This document shows, in pieces, positions 8,876 to 16,340 of a stretch of 32,684 nt of DNA (positions within the stretch are counted from its first letter, which is position 1; each line of letters starts with the position of its first letter). Below the pieces are notes generated by a model. The model saw only the letters and a program-made list of their open reading frames with translations. It did no database searches and was not told the origin of the DNA. The translations under genes and the position numbers were made by a program. Location: contig NZ_VCJS01000146.1 in the NCBI RefSeq assembly GCF_005893125.1, forward strand, positions 1 through 32,684, written 5' to 3'. This DNA is from Nonomuraea basaltis. Lineage in GTDB: Bacteria > Actinomycetota > Actinomycetes > Streptosporangiales > Streptosporangiaceae.

Positions 8876-9948
8876 GCGTGCAGGCGGTGGACCGTCAGCG
8901 GGCCGCCGCCCCAGCGGCCGACCGCCTCCTCGTCGGCGAAGGCCAGGACGCGCATCATGTTGCCGCCGTCGCTGAGGTCAACGTTGCGGCGCAGCCGCGC
9001 GGCCAGCTCGGCGGGCAGGAGGGTGGTGCCGGCCTCGACGGTGTCGCCGTAGTGAGGGGCGAAGGCGACGCCGGCGAAGCCCGTACGGCCGAGCAGCGTG
9101 CGCACGGTCTCCGAGGAGTAGAACATCAGATGGTTCTTGGTGAAGCCGCTCCACGCCGACCCGTACGCCTTGAGCAGCAGCGACCGGGCGTTGACGGTCA
9201 GGATGAGCAGCACCCCGCCGGGCGCCAGCAGGCGGCGGAACTTCGCGAAGTCCTCCAGCGGCCTGGGCAGGTGCGCGAGCACCGACCAGAGCGTGATCAC
9301 GTCGAACCCGCCCTCGGCGATCTCCGGCACGTCCTCGGGGGCCCCGAAGTAGGTCCGCGCGCTGGTCAGCCGCTCGTTGGCCTGTTCGACAGACTCCGGC
9401 GACAGGTCGACCCCGAACGCGTCGAACCCGCGCCGCTCGGCCAGCTCCAGGAACAACCCGACGCCGGAGCCGAAGTCCAGCAGCCGCCGCTCCTTGCCCT
9501 CGTCGAACACCGGCGAGAACGCCTTCATGGTCAGGTCGTAGCGGCGCTGCCGGTTGGCGGCGTACTTGCCCGACAGGAAGTTGCTGTAGCCGGTGGCGTA
9601 GAGGTCGCCGAGGCGTTCGGGAAGGACGTTCGGGTTCCGGTAGAGGAAGCCGCAGGAGGGGCACCGTACGACGTGGTAGCGCCAGCCGTTCCCGCCGGTC
9701 GGCTCGAACAGCGGCTGCTGGCGGGGCTCCCCGCACATCATGCAGCTGAGGAACTCCTCGATCTCGCCCAGCGGCCTGAGCCGCTTGTACTCCTCGAGCG
9801 GCATGACCGGCGCGCGCCTGATCAGCCGCTTCCACTGCGCCTCGCGGATCAGCCGCTCGCCTGGCCTCACATAGACCCGCTGGCCCCAGGGAACGCGGTC
9901 GTAACGGGAGCCGTACGCGAGACGGCCCAATAGACGTCGATATGCCAT
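8872..9948 (-). CDS. class I SAM-dependent methyltransferase with N-terminal zinc ribbon
   Basis: This 358-residue protein has three parts. Residues 1-60 form a basic N-terminal segment. Next comes a four-cysteine ribbon, CMMCGEP then CPSCGFLYRNP, near residues 69-105. Then follows a Rossmann methyltransferase with the SAM-binding LLDFGSGVGLFLEL, acidic VDLSPESVEQA, and the post-motif FDVITLWSVLAHLPRPLEDF and LLAPGGVLLILTVN. The CxxC/YRNPNVL arrangement is typical of C-methyltransferase-like proteins (Methyltransf_23 group) acting on sugars or glycan-linked substrates. The actual substrate is unknown and no sugar cluster lies nearby. ATG 9948 is preferred over GTG 9957 because AGGG lies nine bases upstream. 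It is divergent from the aldehyde dehydrogenase gene across about 140 bases. Confidence 0.92.
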   Translation of the reverse strand: MAYRRLLGRLAYGSRYDRVPWGQRVYVRPGERLIREAQWKRLIRRAPVMPLEEYKRLRPLGEIEEFLSCMMCGEPRQQPLFEPTGGNGWRYHVVRCPSCGFLYRNPNVLPERLGDLYATGYSNFLSGKYAANRQRRYDLTMKAFSPVFDEGKERRLLDFGSGVGLFLELAERRGFDAFGVDLSPESVEQANERLTSARTYFGAPEDVPEIAEGGFDVITLWSVLAHLPRPLEDFAKFRRLLAPGGVLLILTVNARSLLLKAYGSAWSGFTKNHLMFYSSETVRTLLGRTGFAGVAFAPHYGDTVEAGTTLLPAELAARLRRNVDLSDGGNMMRVLAFADEEAVGRWGGGPLTVHRLHA

Positions 9949-10008
9949 AGCCACCACCCTGCGAAGCGTTTTGCCCCGGGCCTGGATGACTATGCGCCCC
10001 GTTCGCGC

Positions 10009-10035
10009 GCTTTACGTGATCTTGGGCTTTACATG
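10009..10035. repeat. direct repeat GCTTTACRTG in divergent intergenic region
   Basis: GCTTTACGTG (10009-10018) recurs as GCTTTACATG (10026-10035) with a 17-base period. They lie between the divergent methyltransferase and aldehyde dehydrogenase genes. They could be paired half-sites for a regulator; there is no direct evidence for function. Confidence 0.35.
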
Positions 10036-10073
10036 CTCCCCGGGCGACCGGCCGTATGGCCTGCTCTAGCAAG

Positions 10074-10087
10074 CAAGCATATGCTTG
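10074..10087. promoter_or_regulatory. perfect palindrome over the ALDH promoter/start (probable operator)
   Basis: CAAGCATATGCTTG is a perfect 14-base palindrome. It contains TATGCT (10080-10085), a plausible -10 box seven bases before GTG 10093. A repressor bound here would block transcription initiation. No regulator gene is adjacent, so the cognate protein is unknown. Confidence 0.55.
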
Positions 10088-10092
10088 GGCTC

Positions 10093-11526
10093 GTGTCTGA
10101 TTATCGCAATCTCATCGGCGGCGATCTGGTCGCCGCGGCCCGGACCATGGACTCGATAGACCCGGCCACGGGCGAGGTGTGGACGCGGATCCCGGCGAGC
10201 GGCCCCGCCGAGGCCGAGGCGGCCGTGGCGGCGGCCCGCGCGGCGTTCCCCGCCTGGTCGGCGCTGCCCGCCCTGGCCAGGGCGCACTACCTGCGCAAGG
10301 TGTCGGAGGTCTTCGGCCGGCACGCCGAGGAGCTGGCCAGGCTGGAGACGCGCGACAACGGCCGGATCCTGCGGGACACGCTGAAGAAGGACCTGCCGGG
10401 GATGGCGTTCCTGTGGCAGCTGGCCGCCGGGCAGTGCCTGGAGGCGGTCAAGGGGGAGACCGTCATTCTCGGGCCGGACGCGCTCGGGCTGACGCGGCGG
10501 GAGCCGTACGGCGTGGTGGTGTGCATCATCCCGTGGAACTCCCCCATCTCGACCTTCTCCGCGAAGGCGGCGTACGCGCTGGCCGCCGGGAACACGGTGA
10601 TCGTCAAACCGGCCGAGCAGGCGAGCGCGTCGGTGCTGCGGCTGGGCGAGCTGCTGGCCGGGGTGTTCCCGCCCGGGGTGCTGAACATCGTCAGCGGCCT
10701 GGGCGAGGAGGCCGGGGACGCCCTCGTACGGCACCGCGACGTCGGCAAGATCAGCCTCACCGGCTCGACGGCGACCGGCCAGGCGATCACCCGGGCGTCG
10801 GCGGACGCGCTGAAGCCGATGACGTTCGAGCTGGGCGGAAAGTCGCCCAATATCGTCTTTCCCGATGCTGACCTGGACGCGGCCGCGCAGGGCGTCACCT
10901 TGAACTCCATCTACACCGGCAACGCCGGGCAGGTGTGCGTGGCCGGCTCCCGCATCCTCATCCACCGCTCGATCTGGGACGACCTGCTGGGCCGGATCAA
11001 GGACATCTGCGCGGGCCTGGTCCTCGACAACCCGCAGGACCTGGGGACGACGATGGGGCCGATCGTGTCGGCCGGGCAGTACGAGCGCGTGACGTCGTAC
11101 CTGGAGCTGGCCGAGAAGGAGGGCGCCAAGCTGGTCCTCGGCGGCCGGACCGGCGCCGACGTGGTGCCCCGGCTGCCGGGCGGCTACTGGGTCGCGCCCA
11201 CCCTCTACATGACGGAGGACAACTCGCTGCGCGTCTGCCAGGAGGAGATCTTCGGGCCGGTGGCGGTGGCGCTGCCGTTCTCGACGGACGAGGAGGCGCT
11301 GGAGATCGCCAACGATTCGCCCTACGGGCTGGCGGCCGGCGTCTGGACCCGTGACCTGGGCCGCGCGCACCGTTTCGTCCGCGATCTGCAGAGCGGCACG
11401 GTGTGGGTGAACACGTTCCGCCAGATGCCGCCGGGGCTGCCGTTCGGGGGCGTCAAGGACAGCGGCTACGGCCACGATTCGGTGCTCGAGTTCACCCGCG
11501 AAAAGGCGGCCATTATCCAGATCTAG
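10093..11526 (+). CDS. NAD(P)-dependent aldehyde dehydrogenase
   Basis: This 477-residue enzyme belongs to the ALDH superfamily and oxidises an aldehyde to the acid. Seen are PWNSPISTFSAKAAYALAAGN and the KPAEQASAS cofactor segment, FTGS-like ISLTGSTATGQ, the general-base motif TFELGGKSPNIVF, and the nucleophile region NAGQVCVAGSR with the catalytic Cys. Also present are EEIFGPV and the C-terminal PFGGVKDSGYG. The substrate cannot be read from sequence. I favour GTG 10093, which gives a protein starting SDYRNLIGG, because a TAnnnT box ends seven bases upstream and no Shine-Dalgarno precedes it. ATG 10081 is the alternative and would start inside the palindromic operator. It is followed 19 bases later by the TPR gene, which has its own likely promoter. 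Confidence 0.95.
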   Translation: MSDYRNLIGGDLVAAARTMDSIDPATGEVWTRIPASGPAEAEAAVAAARAAFPAWSALPALARAHYLRKVSEVFGRHAEELARLETRDNGRILRDTLKKDLPGMAFLWQLAAGQCLEAVKGETVILGPDALGLTRREPYGVVVCIIPWNSPISTFSAKAAYALAAGNTVIVKPAEQASASVLRLGELLAGVFPPGVLNIVSGLGEEAGDALVRHRDVGKISLTGSTATGQAITRASADALKPMTFELGGKSPNIVFPDADLDAAAQGVTLNSIYTGNAGQVCVAGSRILIHRSIWDDLLGRIKDICAGLVLDNPQDLGTTMGPIVSAGQYERVTSYLELAEKEGAKLVLGGRTGADVVPRLPGGYWVAPTLYMTEDNSLRVCQEEIFGPVAVALPFSTDEEALEIANDSPYGLAAGVWTRDLGRAHRFVRDLQSGTVWVNTFRQMPPGLPFGGVKDSGYGHDSVLEFTREKAAIIQI

Positions 11527-11531
11527 TTGGA

Positions 11532-11537
11532 TAGATT
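11532..11537 (+). promoter_or_regulatory. probable -10 box of leaderless TPR gene
   Basis: TAGATT ends eight bases before ATG 11546, in a spacer without a Shine-Dalgarno. No convincing -35 is seen; the box lies only a few bases past the aldehyde dehydrogenase stop. Confidence 0.4.
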
Positions 11538-11545
11538 TACGCCTC

Positions 11546-12421
11546 ATGAGCGAGGGGATCAAGGACCACCCTGGGCTGTCCGAGGTAGCCGCCCAGTCAC
11601 GGGCGTCGGTGCTGCGCAGCCGCGCGGAATCGTACATCGCCCTGTCGAGACACGACGCCGCGATCGCGGATCTGACGGAGTCGATCGCGCTGGTGCCGGA
11701 CAACGCCCGCGCGTGGCGGCTGCGCGGCGAGAGCCACCGGATCGTCGAACGGTACGAGGCCGCGCTGGAGGACTTCGACGAGGCGTTGAAGCTGGAGCCG
11801 GACAGTGCGTACGCCCTGGGTTCGAGAGGCCAGACGTACGCCGCGATAGGGCGCTTGGAGGACGCCATGGCGGACTTCGACCACGCCCTCACCCTCTCCC
11901 CCGACTCCCTGTGGATCCTGGAGGCGAAAGCGGACGCGCTGGTGGACCTGGACCGCCTCGACGAGGCGTTGGACGAGCACGCGAAGATCATCGCCCTGAA
12001 CGGCGAGCTGCCCTATTCCTGGGTGGCGCGCGGCGACCTGTACCAGCGCATGAACCTGTACGCCGAGGCGATGCACGACTACACGAAGGCCCTGGACGTG
12101 GATCCCGAGCACGTGCGGGCCCTCAGCCGGCGGGGCGAGGCCCTGCGCATGATGGACCGGTACGAGGAGGCGCTCGCGGACCTGAACCGCGCCCTGGAGC
12201 TGGACCCGGAGAACGACCGGGCACTGGGCAGCAGGGGGGCGGTGCTGAGCGAGCTGGGCGACAATGAGGCGGCGCTGAACGATTTGGACCGGGCGATCGA
12301 GCTGGACCCCGAATACATTTGGGCGTATCGCGTACGGGGCGAGATCTTCCAGGAATTGGAACGCCACGAGGAGGCGGTGGCCGACTTCACCCAGGCCTTG
12401 CACCTGGAATTCGACGACTAA
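11546..12421 (+). CDS. tetratricopeptide repeat protein (eight exact TPRs)
   Basis: This 291-residue protein is almost entirely TPR. After a 17-residue N-terminus, eight consecutive 34-residue units run from residue 18 to 289 without insertions, followed only by DD. Typical TPR positions are kept, for example RYEEALADLNRALELDPEN and HEEAVADFTQALHLE. There is no signal peptide, membrane segment or added catalytic domain, so it should be a soluble cytoplasmic superhelix that binds a peptide or protein partner. Partners cannot be inferred from the neighbours. Start ATG 11546 lacks a ribosome-binding site and has a TAGATT box at leaderless distance. Confidence 0.93.
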   Translation: MSEGIKDHPGLSEVAAQSRASVLRSRAESYIALSRHDAAIADLTESIALVPDNARAWRLRGESHRIVERYEAALEDFDEALKLEPDSAYALGSRGQTYAAIGRLEDAMADFDHALTLSPDSLWILEAKADALVDLDRLDEALDEHAKIIALNGELPYSWVARGDLYQRMNLYAEAMHDYTKALDVDPEHVRALSRRGEALRMMDRYEEALADLNRALELDPENDRALGSRGAVLSELGDNEAALNDLDRAIELDPEYIWAYRVRGEIFQELERHEEAVADFTQALHLEFDD

Positions 12422-12434
12422 GCCGCCTCCGGAG

Positions 12435-12451
12435 GAAATGTCGAACATTTC
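12435..12451. repeat. inverted repeat after the TPR gene
   Basis: GAAATGT and ACATTTC form perfect 7-base arms around CGA. The AT-rich arms stand out in this DNA. It lies just after the TPR stop, in a convergent intergenic region, so it could be a weak terminator or an operator-like site. Confidence 0.45.
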
Positions 12452-12550
12452 ATAGGTATCGGACCATTTTGCGGTGCCAGCGCAATTTCCCGGCCGCGAA
12501 GTTCGGCGTTGAGCGAGACAAGCCGACCGGCGACACGATAGAACATCACC

Positions 12551-12608
12551 GGAGCTCCTGGTTGTGACGGGCGTGGTTGTGGTGGCCCACCCGCCTGCCA
12601 GGAGCTCC
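12551..12608. terminator. possible bidirectional terminator between TPR and hydrolase genes
   Basis: GGAGCTCCTGG (12551-12561) and CCAGGAGCTCC (12598-12608) are perfect 11-base inverted arms with a 36-base loop. Each arm also contains the palindrome GGAGCTCC, so alternative small hairpins are possible. It sits between two convergent genes about 200 bases apart. The long loop makes it a weaker call than a compact terminator. Confidence 0.4.
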
Positions 12609-12618
12609 TTTCATCCGC

Positions 12619-13464
12619 CTATTTGGCGTTCGCGCGGAGCCAGTCCAAGCCCTCCTTGGAAGAGCGCAGGACCGAGATGTGCCCGTCGTCCGAGGACAGC
12701 CGCAGCTCGGCTCGAGGGCAGTGGCGGGCCAGCCACTCGCCGTGCGGGCTCGGCACGACCCGATCCCGGCCGCCGTGCATGAGCAGCACCGGTGCGGTCA
12801 CCTGGGCGGGGTCGCAGCCCCACGGGGCGACGTATGCGAGGTCGTCGTCTATCAGCCCGCCGGACCCACCCTCCAGGGCCGGGCCGACGACGCTGCCGAA
12901 CCAGGACCACTCGCCGTCGAACGCCGCGTGATCCGCCGGGGTGAACATCTCCGGGTCGTACTCGGCCGACGCCTCGTGCCGCTCCTTCGCCTCGCGTCCC
13001 GCCACGGCGGCGCGCAGGGACGCCTCGCCGGAAGGCGACATGCCCGCGAACCAGTCGAGCCCCTCCGCGCCGTACGGGGCCAGGCCGGACACGCTCACCG
13101 CGGCCAGCACGCGATCCGGCAGCAGGGCGGCGCAGGCCAGGGCGTGTGAGCCGCCACCGGAGTGGCCCATGACGGCGAACCGGCCGATGCCCAGGGCGTC
13201 GGCGACGTGACCGGCGTACGTGGCCGCCGAGGCCAGGTCGCGGCCGGGGACGGAGGCCGAGCCGCCGTAGCCGGGGCGGTCGTACGACACCCAGCGGATG
13301 CCGAGGCGGTCGGAGGCCGGGAACAGGGGCACCGGGGGCGAGCCGATGTTGGGCGTGCCGTGATGCCAGAAGACCACCAGCCTGTCGGTGGCGCCGTCCG
13401 TGCCTGTGTCGTAGACGTGCAGCGTAGGGCCGCCGGGAAGCTCCAGATCAAGCTCTTTCACCAC
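12619..13464 (-). CDS. alpha/beta hydrolase
   Basis: This 281-residue protein has an alpha/beta-hydrolase fold. The triad is clear: Ser102 in the nucleophile elbow GHSGGGS, Asp234 in HGGRDRVVP and His262 in DDGHISV. The oxyanion segment is FWHHGTPNIG. The cap, at about residues 140-205, is rich in acidic residues and ends with a Gly-rich stretch. Substrate is unknown; esterase, lactonase and epoxide-hydrolase-like activities all fit the fold. GTG 13464 or GTG 13461 starts it. TAGGCT (minus strand, 13476-13471) lies six bases upstream and no Shine-Dalgarno is seen, so a leaderless start is likely. It lies 62 bases downstream of the transglutaminase-like gene on the same strand. Confidence 0.94.
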   Translation of the reverse strand: MVKELDLELPGGPTLHVYDTGTDGATDRLVVFWHHGTPNIGSPPVPLFPASDRLGIRWVSYDRPGYGGSASVPGRDLASAATYAGHVADALGIGRFAVMGHSGGGSHALACAALLPDRVLAAVSVSGLAPYGAEGLDWFAGMSPSGEASLRAAVAGREAKERHEASAEYDPEMFTPADHAAFDGEWSWFGSVVGPALEGGSGGLIDDDLAYVAPWGCDPAQVTAPVLLMHGGRDRVVPSPHGEWLARHCPRAELRLSSDDGHISVLRSSKEGLDWLRANAK

Positions 13465-13526
13465 GCGACGAGCCTAACGACCATGAACTGGGCATACCAG
13501 CCCGGCCGGCTCCGGGACGGGGATGA

Positions 13527-14447
13527 TCACCGGAGTACGACCTCGCCCGGACCGTTGAAGGGCGCCAACGACCGCACCGTCTTGGGCGTCCGCAGTGCCT
13601 CGTTCTCGGCGAACAGCTTCCGCGCCGCGTCAAAGGGAACGTCGTCGCACGCCACCAGCGAGACCTGGTCGTAGAGGTCATAGATCGCGTCCGTCATCTC
13701 CCTCTCGCCGCCCGCTCCCGTCCCCCAGACGTCCCACAGCAGCGTCTCCACCTTGTTCAGCGCCGCGAGGTCGATCCGCATGTCGTGCGCCACGAACCAC
13801 TCCCCGTACAGCGGCCCCTCCTCCGGGGGGTGGAGTCCGAAGGTCTCCGGGTCCGCCTCGCCCGCTCGGATGGCCCGCCACGCCTTGCCCGCGACCAGGA
13901 AGCGGTCGCGCGGCACGTCCATCGGGTCGAAGTCCACCTTCCAGGTGCCGATGACCACCGAGTCGGCCAGTTGCGGATCGGCGAGCAGCCAGCCCCGGTC
14001 GTTGTCCCAATACTCGGTCACCACATGGTCGGCGTGGAAGCCGTCCGAGCCGAAGTAGTCGGCGAAGCCGCACCGCAGGCGCGCGGGAACGCCCGCGTGG
14101 CGCAGGAACGAACAGTGCAGCAGCGCGAAGTCGCGGCACACGCCGACGAAGCGGTCACCGACCTCCCGCCGCCGCGTCAACGGCGCATCGTTCCGCCCGA
14201 TGATGGTGCGCAAGATGTCGTCGAGGTAGCGCGTCTCGGCATCGTTGTGCAGGCGGTCGCGCGGAATGGCATACCGGAACGGCTCGCCTTCCAGGCGGTG
14301 GATCATCAGGTCACGTGCTGTCCGGGCCAGGTGAGCTGGATCAGCCGGAAGCTCTGCGTAGAGCGGAGCGAGCCCATTGGGGTCGGAGAAGGCGCTCTGC
14401 GCGGTGTAGAAGGCGGCGGCGTCCGGTGCGAGGCGGGCAAATGACAT
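13527..14447 (-). CDS. transglutaminase-like domain protein
   Basis: This 306-residue protein has a bacterial transglutaminase/protease-like core. The triad fits Cys104 in VGVCRDFALLHCSFLRHAG, His141 in FHADHVVTEYWD and Asp157 in LLADPQL. No signal peptide or membrane segment is visible, so it is probably cytoplasmic. Activity could be amide hydrolysis or cross-linking; the family has both. ATG 14447 is favoured over GTG 14474 because GGGGG lies a few bases upstream. The C-terminal 130 residues contain no second known domain. It precedes the alpha/beta hydrolase on the same strand, but that gene seems to have its own promoter. Confidence 0.92.
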   Translation of the reverse strand: MSFARLAPDAAAFYTAQSAFSDPNGLAPLYAELPADPAHLARTARDLMIHRLEGEPFRYAIPRDRLHNDAETRYLDDILRTIIGRNDAPLTRRREVGDRFVGVCRDFALLHCSFLRHAGVPARLRCGFADYFGSDGFHADHVVTEYWDNDRGWLLADPQLADSVVIGTWKVDFDPMDVPRDRFLVAGKAWRAIRAGEADPETFGLHPPEEGPLYGEWFVAHDMRIDLAALNKVETLLWDVWGTGAGGEREMTDAIYDLYDQVSLVACDDVPFDAARKLFAENEALRTPKTVRSLAPFNGPGEVVLR

Positions 14448-14623
14448 GACTGAACCCCCGGAGTTATCGGCCACCTGTTCAATCGCCGGGCCGGTGGTCC
14501 CTTACCGTGTCAAAATCTCTCCGAAATTGTCCAGCTGTCCCGTGCCAACGACTGAACTCCGGGCGGGCGGCCAGGTCGAGCCTGCTGCTCGACGCGTATG
14601 AGGCGCCGACGCGGGACGCGTGA

Positions 14624-15436
14624 TCAGCGGCGGATGAGGCGGTGCGGGGCGAGCTCACAGGTTTCGCCCCGTTCCAGACAGACCACCCTGTCGGACAGGC
14701 CGGCCTGCTCGATGTGGTGGCGGAAGTCGTCCAGCGGCGAGCTGAAGACGGTGTAGTCGTCGTAGTGCACCGGCACGACCGTGCGGGGGTTGATCAGGTC
14801 CACCCACGCGGCGCCCTGCTCGCCGTCCATCGTGACCAGCAGGGAACCCAGCAGCCTGGTCCCGCCCAAGTGGACGATGGCCAGGTCGATCTCGGGGAAG
14901 CGGCGCGGGATCGCGTCCAGGTGGCGGTCGAGCACGGTGTCGCCGCTGATGTGCAGGCGCAGCTCCACCCGCTCCTCCCGGTTGCAGAACTCCAGCATCG
15001 TGCCGATCACCGGCGGCAGCAGCACCTCGACAGGGCCCGGCGCGTGCCTGGCGGGCAGAGCGGTGATCGTGACGCTGCCGCCGGCGCCGCGCAGCTCGTG
15101 CTGCTGCAATTCCTCCAGTCCCACGCTGCCGCGGAAGCCGCGGCGGTGCAGCCGGCGGGCCGCCGTGGTGGTGGTGATGATCGGCGTGTCCCTGTCCAGC
15201 CCCCGGCGGGTGACCCGGTCCCAGTGGTCGCCGTGCAGGTGGGACAGCACCACGGCGTCCAGCGGGGGCAGATCCTCGATCTCCATGGCGGGGTCGGTGA
15301 GGCGGCGCGAGCTGAGGCCATAGCCCAGGTACGCGCGCTGGCCCCGGTGCAGGAAGTTGGGATCCGTCAGCAGCGTGAATCCGTTGTACTGGATCAGCGT
15401 GGTGGCGTTGCCGATGAACTGCAGGCTTCCCCTCAC
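14624..15436 (-). CDS. metallo-beta-lactamase-fold hydrolase (UlaG/NAPE-PLD-like)
   Basis: This 270-residue protein has the metal-binding motif SHLHGDHWD (His66, His68, Asp70, His71), plus LPARHAPGP, the HISGDTVLD aspartate segment and a C-terminal VVPVHYDDYTVF histidine. The N-terminus QFIGNATTLIQYNGFTLLTDPNF is typical of the L-ascorbate-6-phosphate lactonase/NAPE-phospholipase D-like branch. It is cytoplasmic and the substrate is unknown. GTG 15436 is supported by GGGTGAG upstream. It starts seven bases after the stop of a small basic protein gene on the same strand, so the two form an operon. Confidence 0.94.
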   Translation of the reverse strand: MRGSLQFIGNATTLIQYNGFTLLTDPNFLHRGQRAYLGYGLSSRRLTDPAMEIEDLPPLDAVVLSHLHGDHWDRVTRRGLDRDTPIITTTTAARRLHRRGFRGSVGLEELQQHELRGAGGSVTITALPARHAPGPVEVLLPPVIGTMLEFCNREERVELRLHISGDTVLDRHLDAIPRRFPEIDLAIVHLGGTRLLGSLLVTMDGEQGAAWVDLINPRTVVPVHYDDYTVFSSPLDDFRHHIEQAGLSDRVVCLERGETCELAPHRLIRR

Positions 15437-15443
15437 CGTGTGC

Positions 15444-15638
15444 TCACCCCGGATGCTGCGGCCGCTGTTCGGGCGGCACGCCGCCGCCCTTCCCGCCGCC
15501 TTTGCGGCCCTTGTCGGTTCCGTGCGGGTGGGCGGCGCGCTTGGTCGCTTCCTTGGTCTCGCGTACGGCGTCGGCGGACTTGGAACCGGTGAGCGCCTTG
15601 CCCGATCTGCGAAGTTCAGGCTGTTGTGGATTACTCAT
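15444..15638 (-). CDS. small basic Gly/Lys-rich protein (64 aa)
   Basis: ATG 15638 opens a 64-residue frame preceded by AGGGGG nine bases upstream. The protein starts MSNPQQPELRRSGKALTG, continues with a helical KSADAVRETKEATKRAA stretch, and ends in a basic GRKGGGKGGG tail followed by Pro/Gln-rich residues. No signal peptide or membrane segment is seen. The composition suggests binding to nucleic acid or another acidic partner, but the family is not recognised. Only seven bases separate it from the metallo-hydrolase gene downstream. It diverges from the surface-protein gene across 161 bases. Confidence 0.75.
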   Translation of the reverse strand: MSNPQQPELRRSGKALTGSKSADAVRETKEATKRAAHPHGTDKGRKGGGKGGGVPPEQRPQHPG

Positions 15639-15799
15639 GGCATTTGTCCCCCTTGAATCACCCCTGCCGCGACGGCCGGAGGTTAAACCCTCTGTATCGG
15701 CCTGTTTCACTTCGGTCACATTACTTGACGCTCGGTCCAATAGTTCGCAAGGCTCTCTGGTGCAACGGGGGCGACAACCGACGGAATCGGGAGCCTTCC

Positions 15800-16315
15800 A
15801 TGGCAAGAGCACGACGTCTCGCGGCCGCTGGCGCGGTGACGGCCTTCGTGGTCGGCGGAGTGAGCCTGGCGGTGGGCATCGGCACCGCCTCAGCCTCCGC
15901 CGAGTCCGGGCCTCAGGTGCCGGGCGCGGTGTCCACGTGTCTCCTTCCGCTGCCGGTCCTCTGCGACGAATCAGGCGACGACTCCTGGTCGGGAGGGCAG
16001 ACGCCAGGCGACACCTGGTCGAGCGCGCCCGTACCCGACGATTCCTGGTCGAGCGCGCCCGCACCGGAGGACTCCTGGCCCTCCCGTCCCGGTCCTGAGG
16101 TTTCGGAGGACCCGTGGCGGCCCGCGGGCGAGGACGAGCACAAGGTCCCGAAGGGGCACCCGGAGACCGGCGGAGGCGGGCTGGCGGAGGACGGCCCGGC
16201 GTGGCCGTTCGCGCTGGGCGGGGCCGCCCTGCTGACCGGGGCCGGACTGGCCGGGTTCGCGGCACGGCGCCGCCCGCGTATGGCGACCGAGCCGCCGAAC
16301 GGAGTGAGGCCATGA
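15800..16315 (+). CDS. predicted sortase-anchored surface protein with Trp/Pro decapeptide repeats
   Basis: This 171-residue exported protein has a signal peptide at about residues 1-34 and a possible disulfide between Cys47 and Cys55. Four consecutive 10-residue repeats cover residues 61-100 (DSWSGGQTPG, DTWSSAPVPD, DSWSSAPAPE, DSWPSRPGPE). A charged linker is followed by HPETG at 120-124, a membrane segment at about 134-155 and a basic RRRPR tail. The tripartite end is that of a sortase substrate, with His in place of Leu of LPxTG. The adjacent class F sortase is the obvious partner. ATG 15800 follows GGGAG. The last 11 residues (MATEPPNGVRP) are encoded by a dispersed repeat also found near 31314, beyond the normal end of such a protein. 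Confidence 0.9.
   Translation: MARARRLAAAGAVTAFVVGGVSLAVGIGTASASAESGPQVPGAVSTCLLPLPVLCDESGDDSWSGGQTPGDTWSSAPVPDDSWSSAPAPEDSWPSRPGPEVSEDPWRPAGEDEHKVPKGHPETGGGGLAEDGPAWPFALGGAALLTGAGLAGFAARRRPRMATEPPNGVRP
15980..16099 (+). repeat. four 30-bp in-frame tandem repeats
   Basis: Four units of exactly 30 bases encode a D-S/T-W-initiated decapeptide. The middle two are the most alike (both contain TGGTCGAGCGCGCCC). The arrangement could expand or contract by slippage or recombination. Confidence 0.85.
16279..16314 (+). repeat. dispersed 36-bp repeat, copy A
   Basis: This stretch, running from TATGGCGACCGAGCCGCC to GAGTGAGGCCATG, is repeated at 31314-31349 with one mismatch (GGAGT here, GAAGT there). 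Its 3' 23 bases recur at 31366-31388. Here it forms the last codons and most of the stop region of the surface-protein gene. Confidence 0.85.
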
Positions 16316-16340
16316 ATCATGAATAAGGACATCGCCTAGA

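Noticed and set aside
10066..11991. 641-codon minus-strand frame across aldehyde dehydrogenase and TPR genes
   Set aside because: Antisense shadow of well-supported genes, with low-complexity Arg/Gly/His-rich translation and no ribosome-binding site.
15725..15753. TTGACG at 15725 as -35 of the surface-protein gene
   Set aside because: No acceptable -10 box lies 16-19 bases downstream; the nearest TA-rich hexamer is only 10 bases away.
15444..16313. 289-codon minus-strand frame spanning the surface-protein gene
   Set aside because: Only its last 64 codons, starting at ATG 15638 with a good ribosome-binding site, are credible. The upstream part is antisense to the signal-peptide/sortase-substrate gene and begins inside a dispersed repeat.
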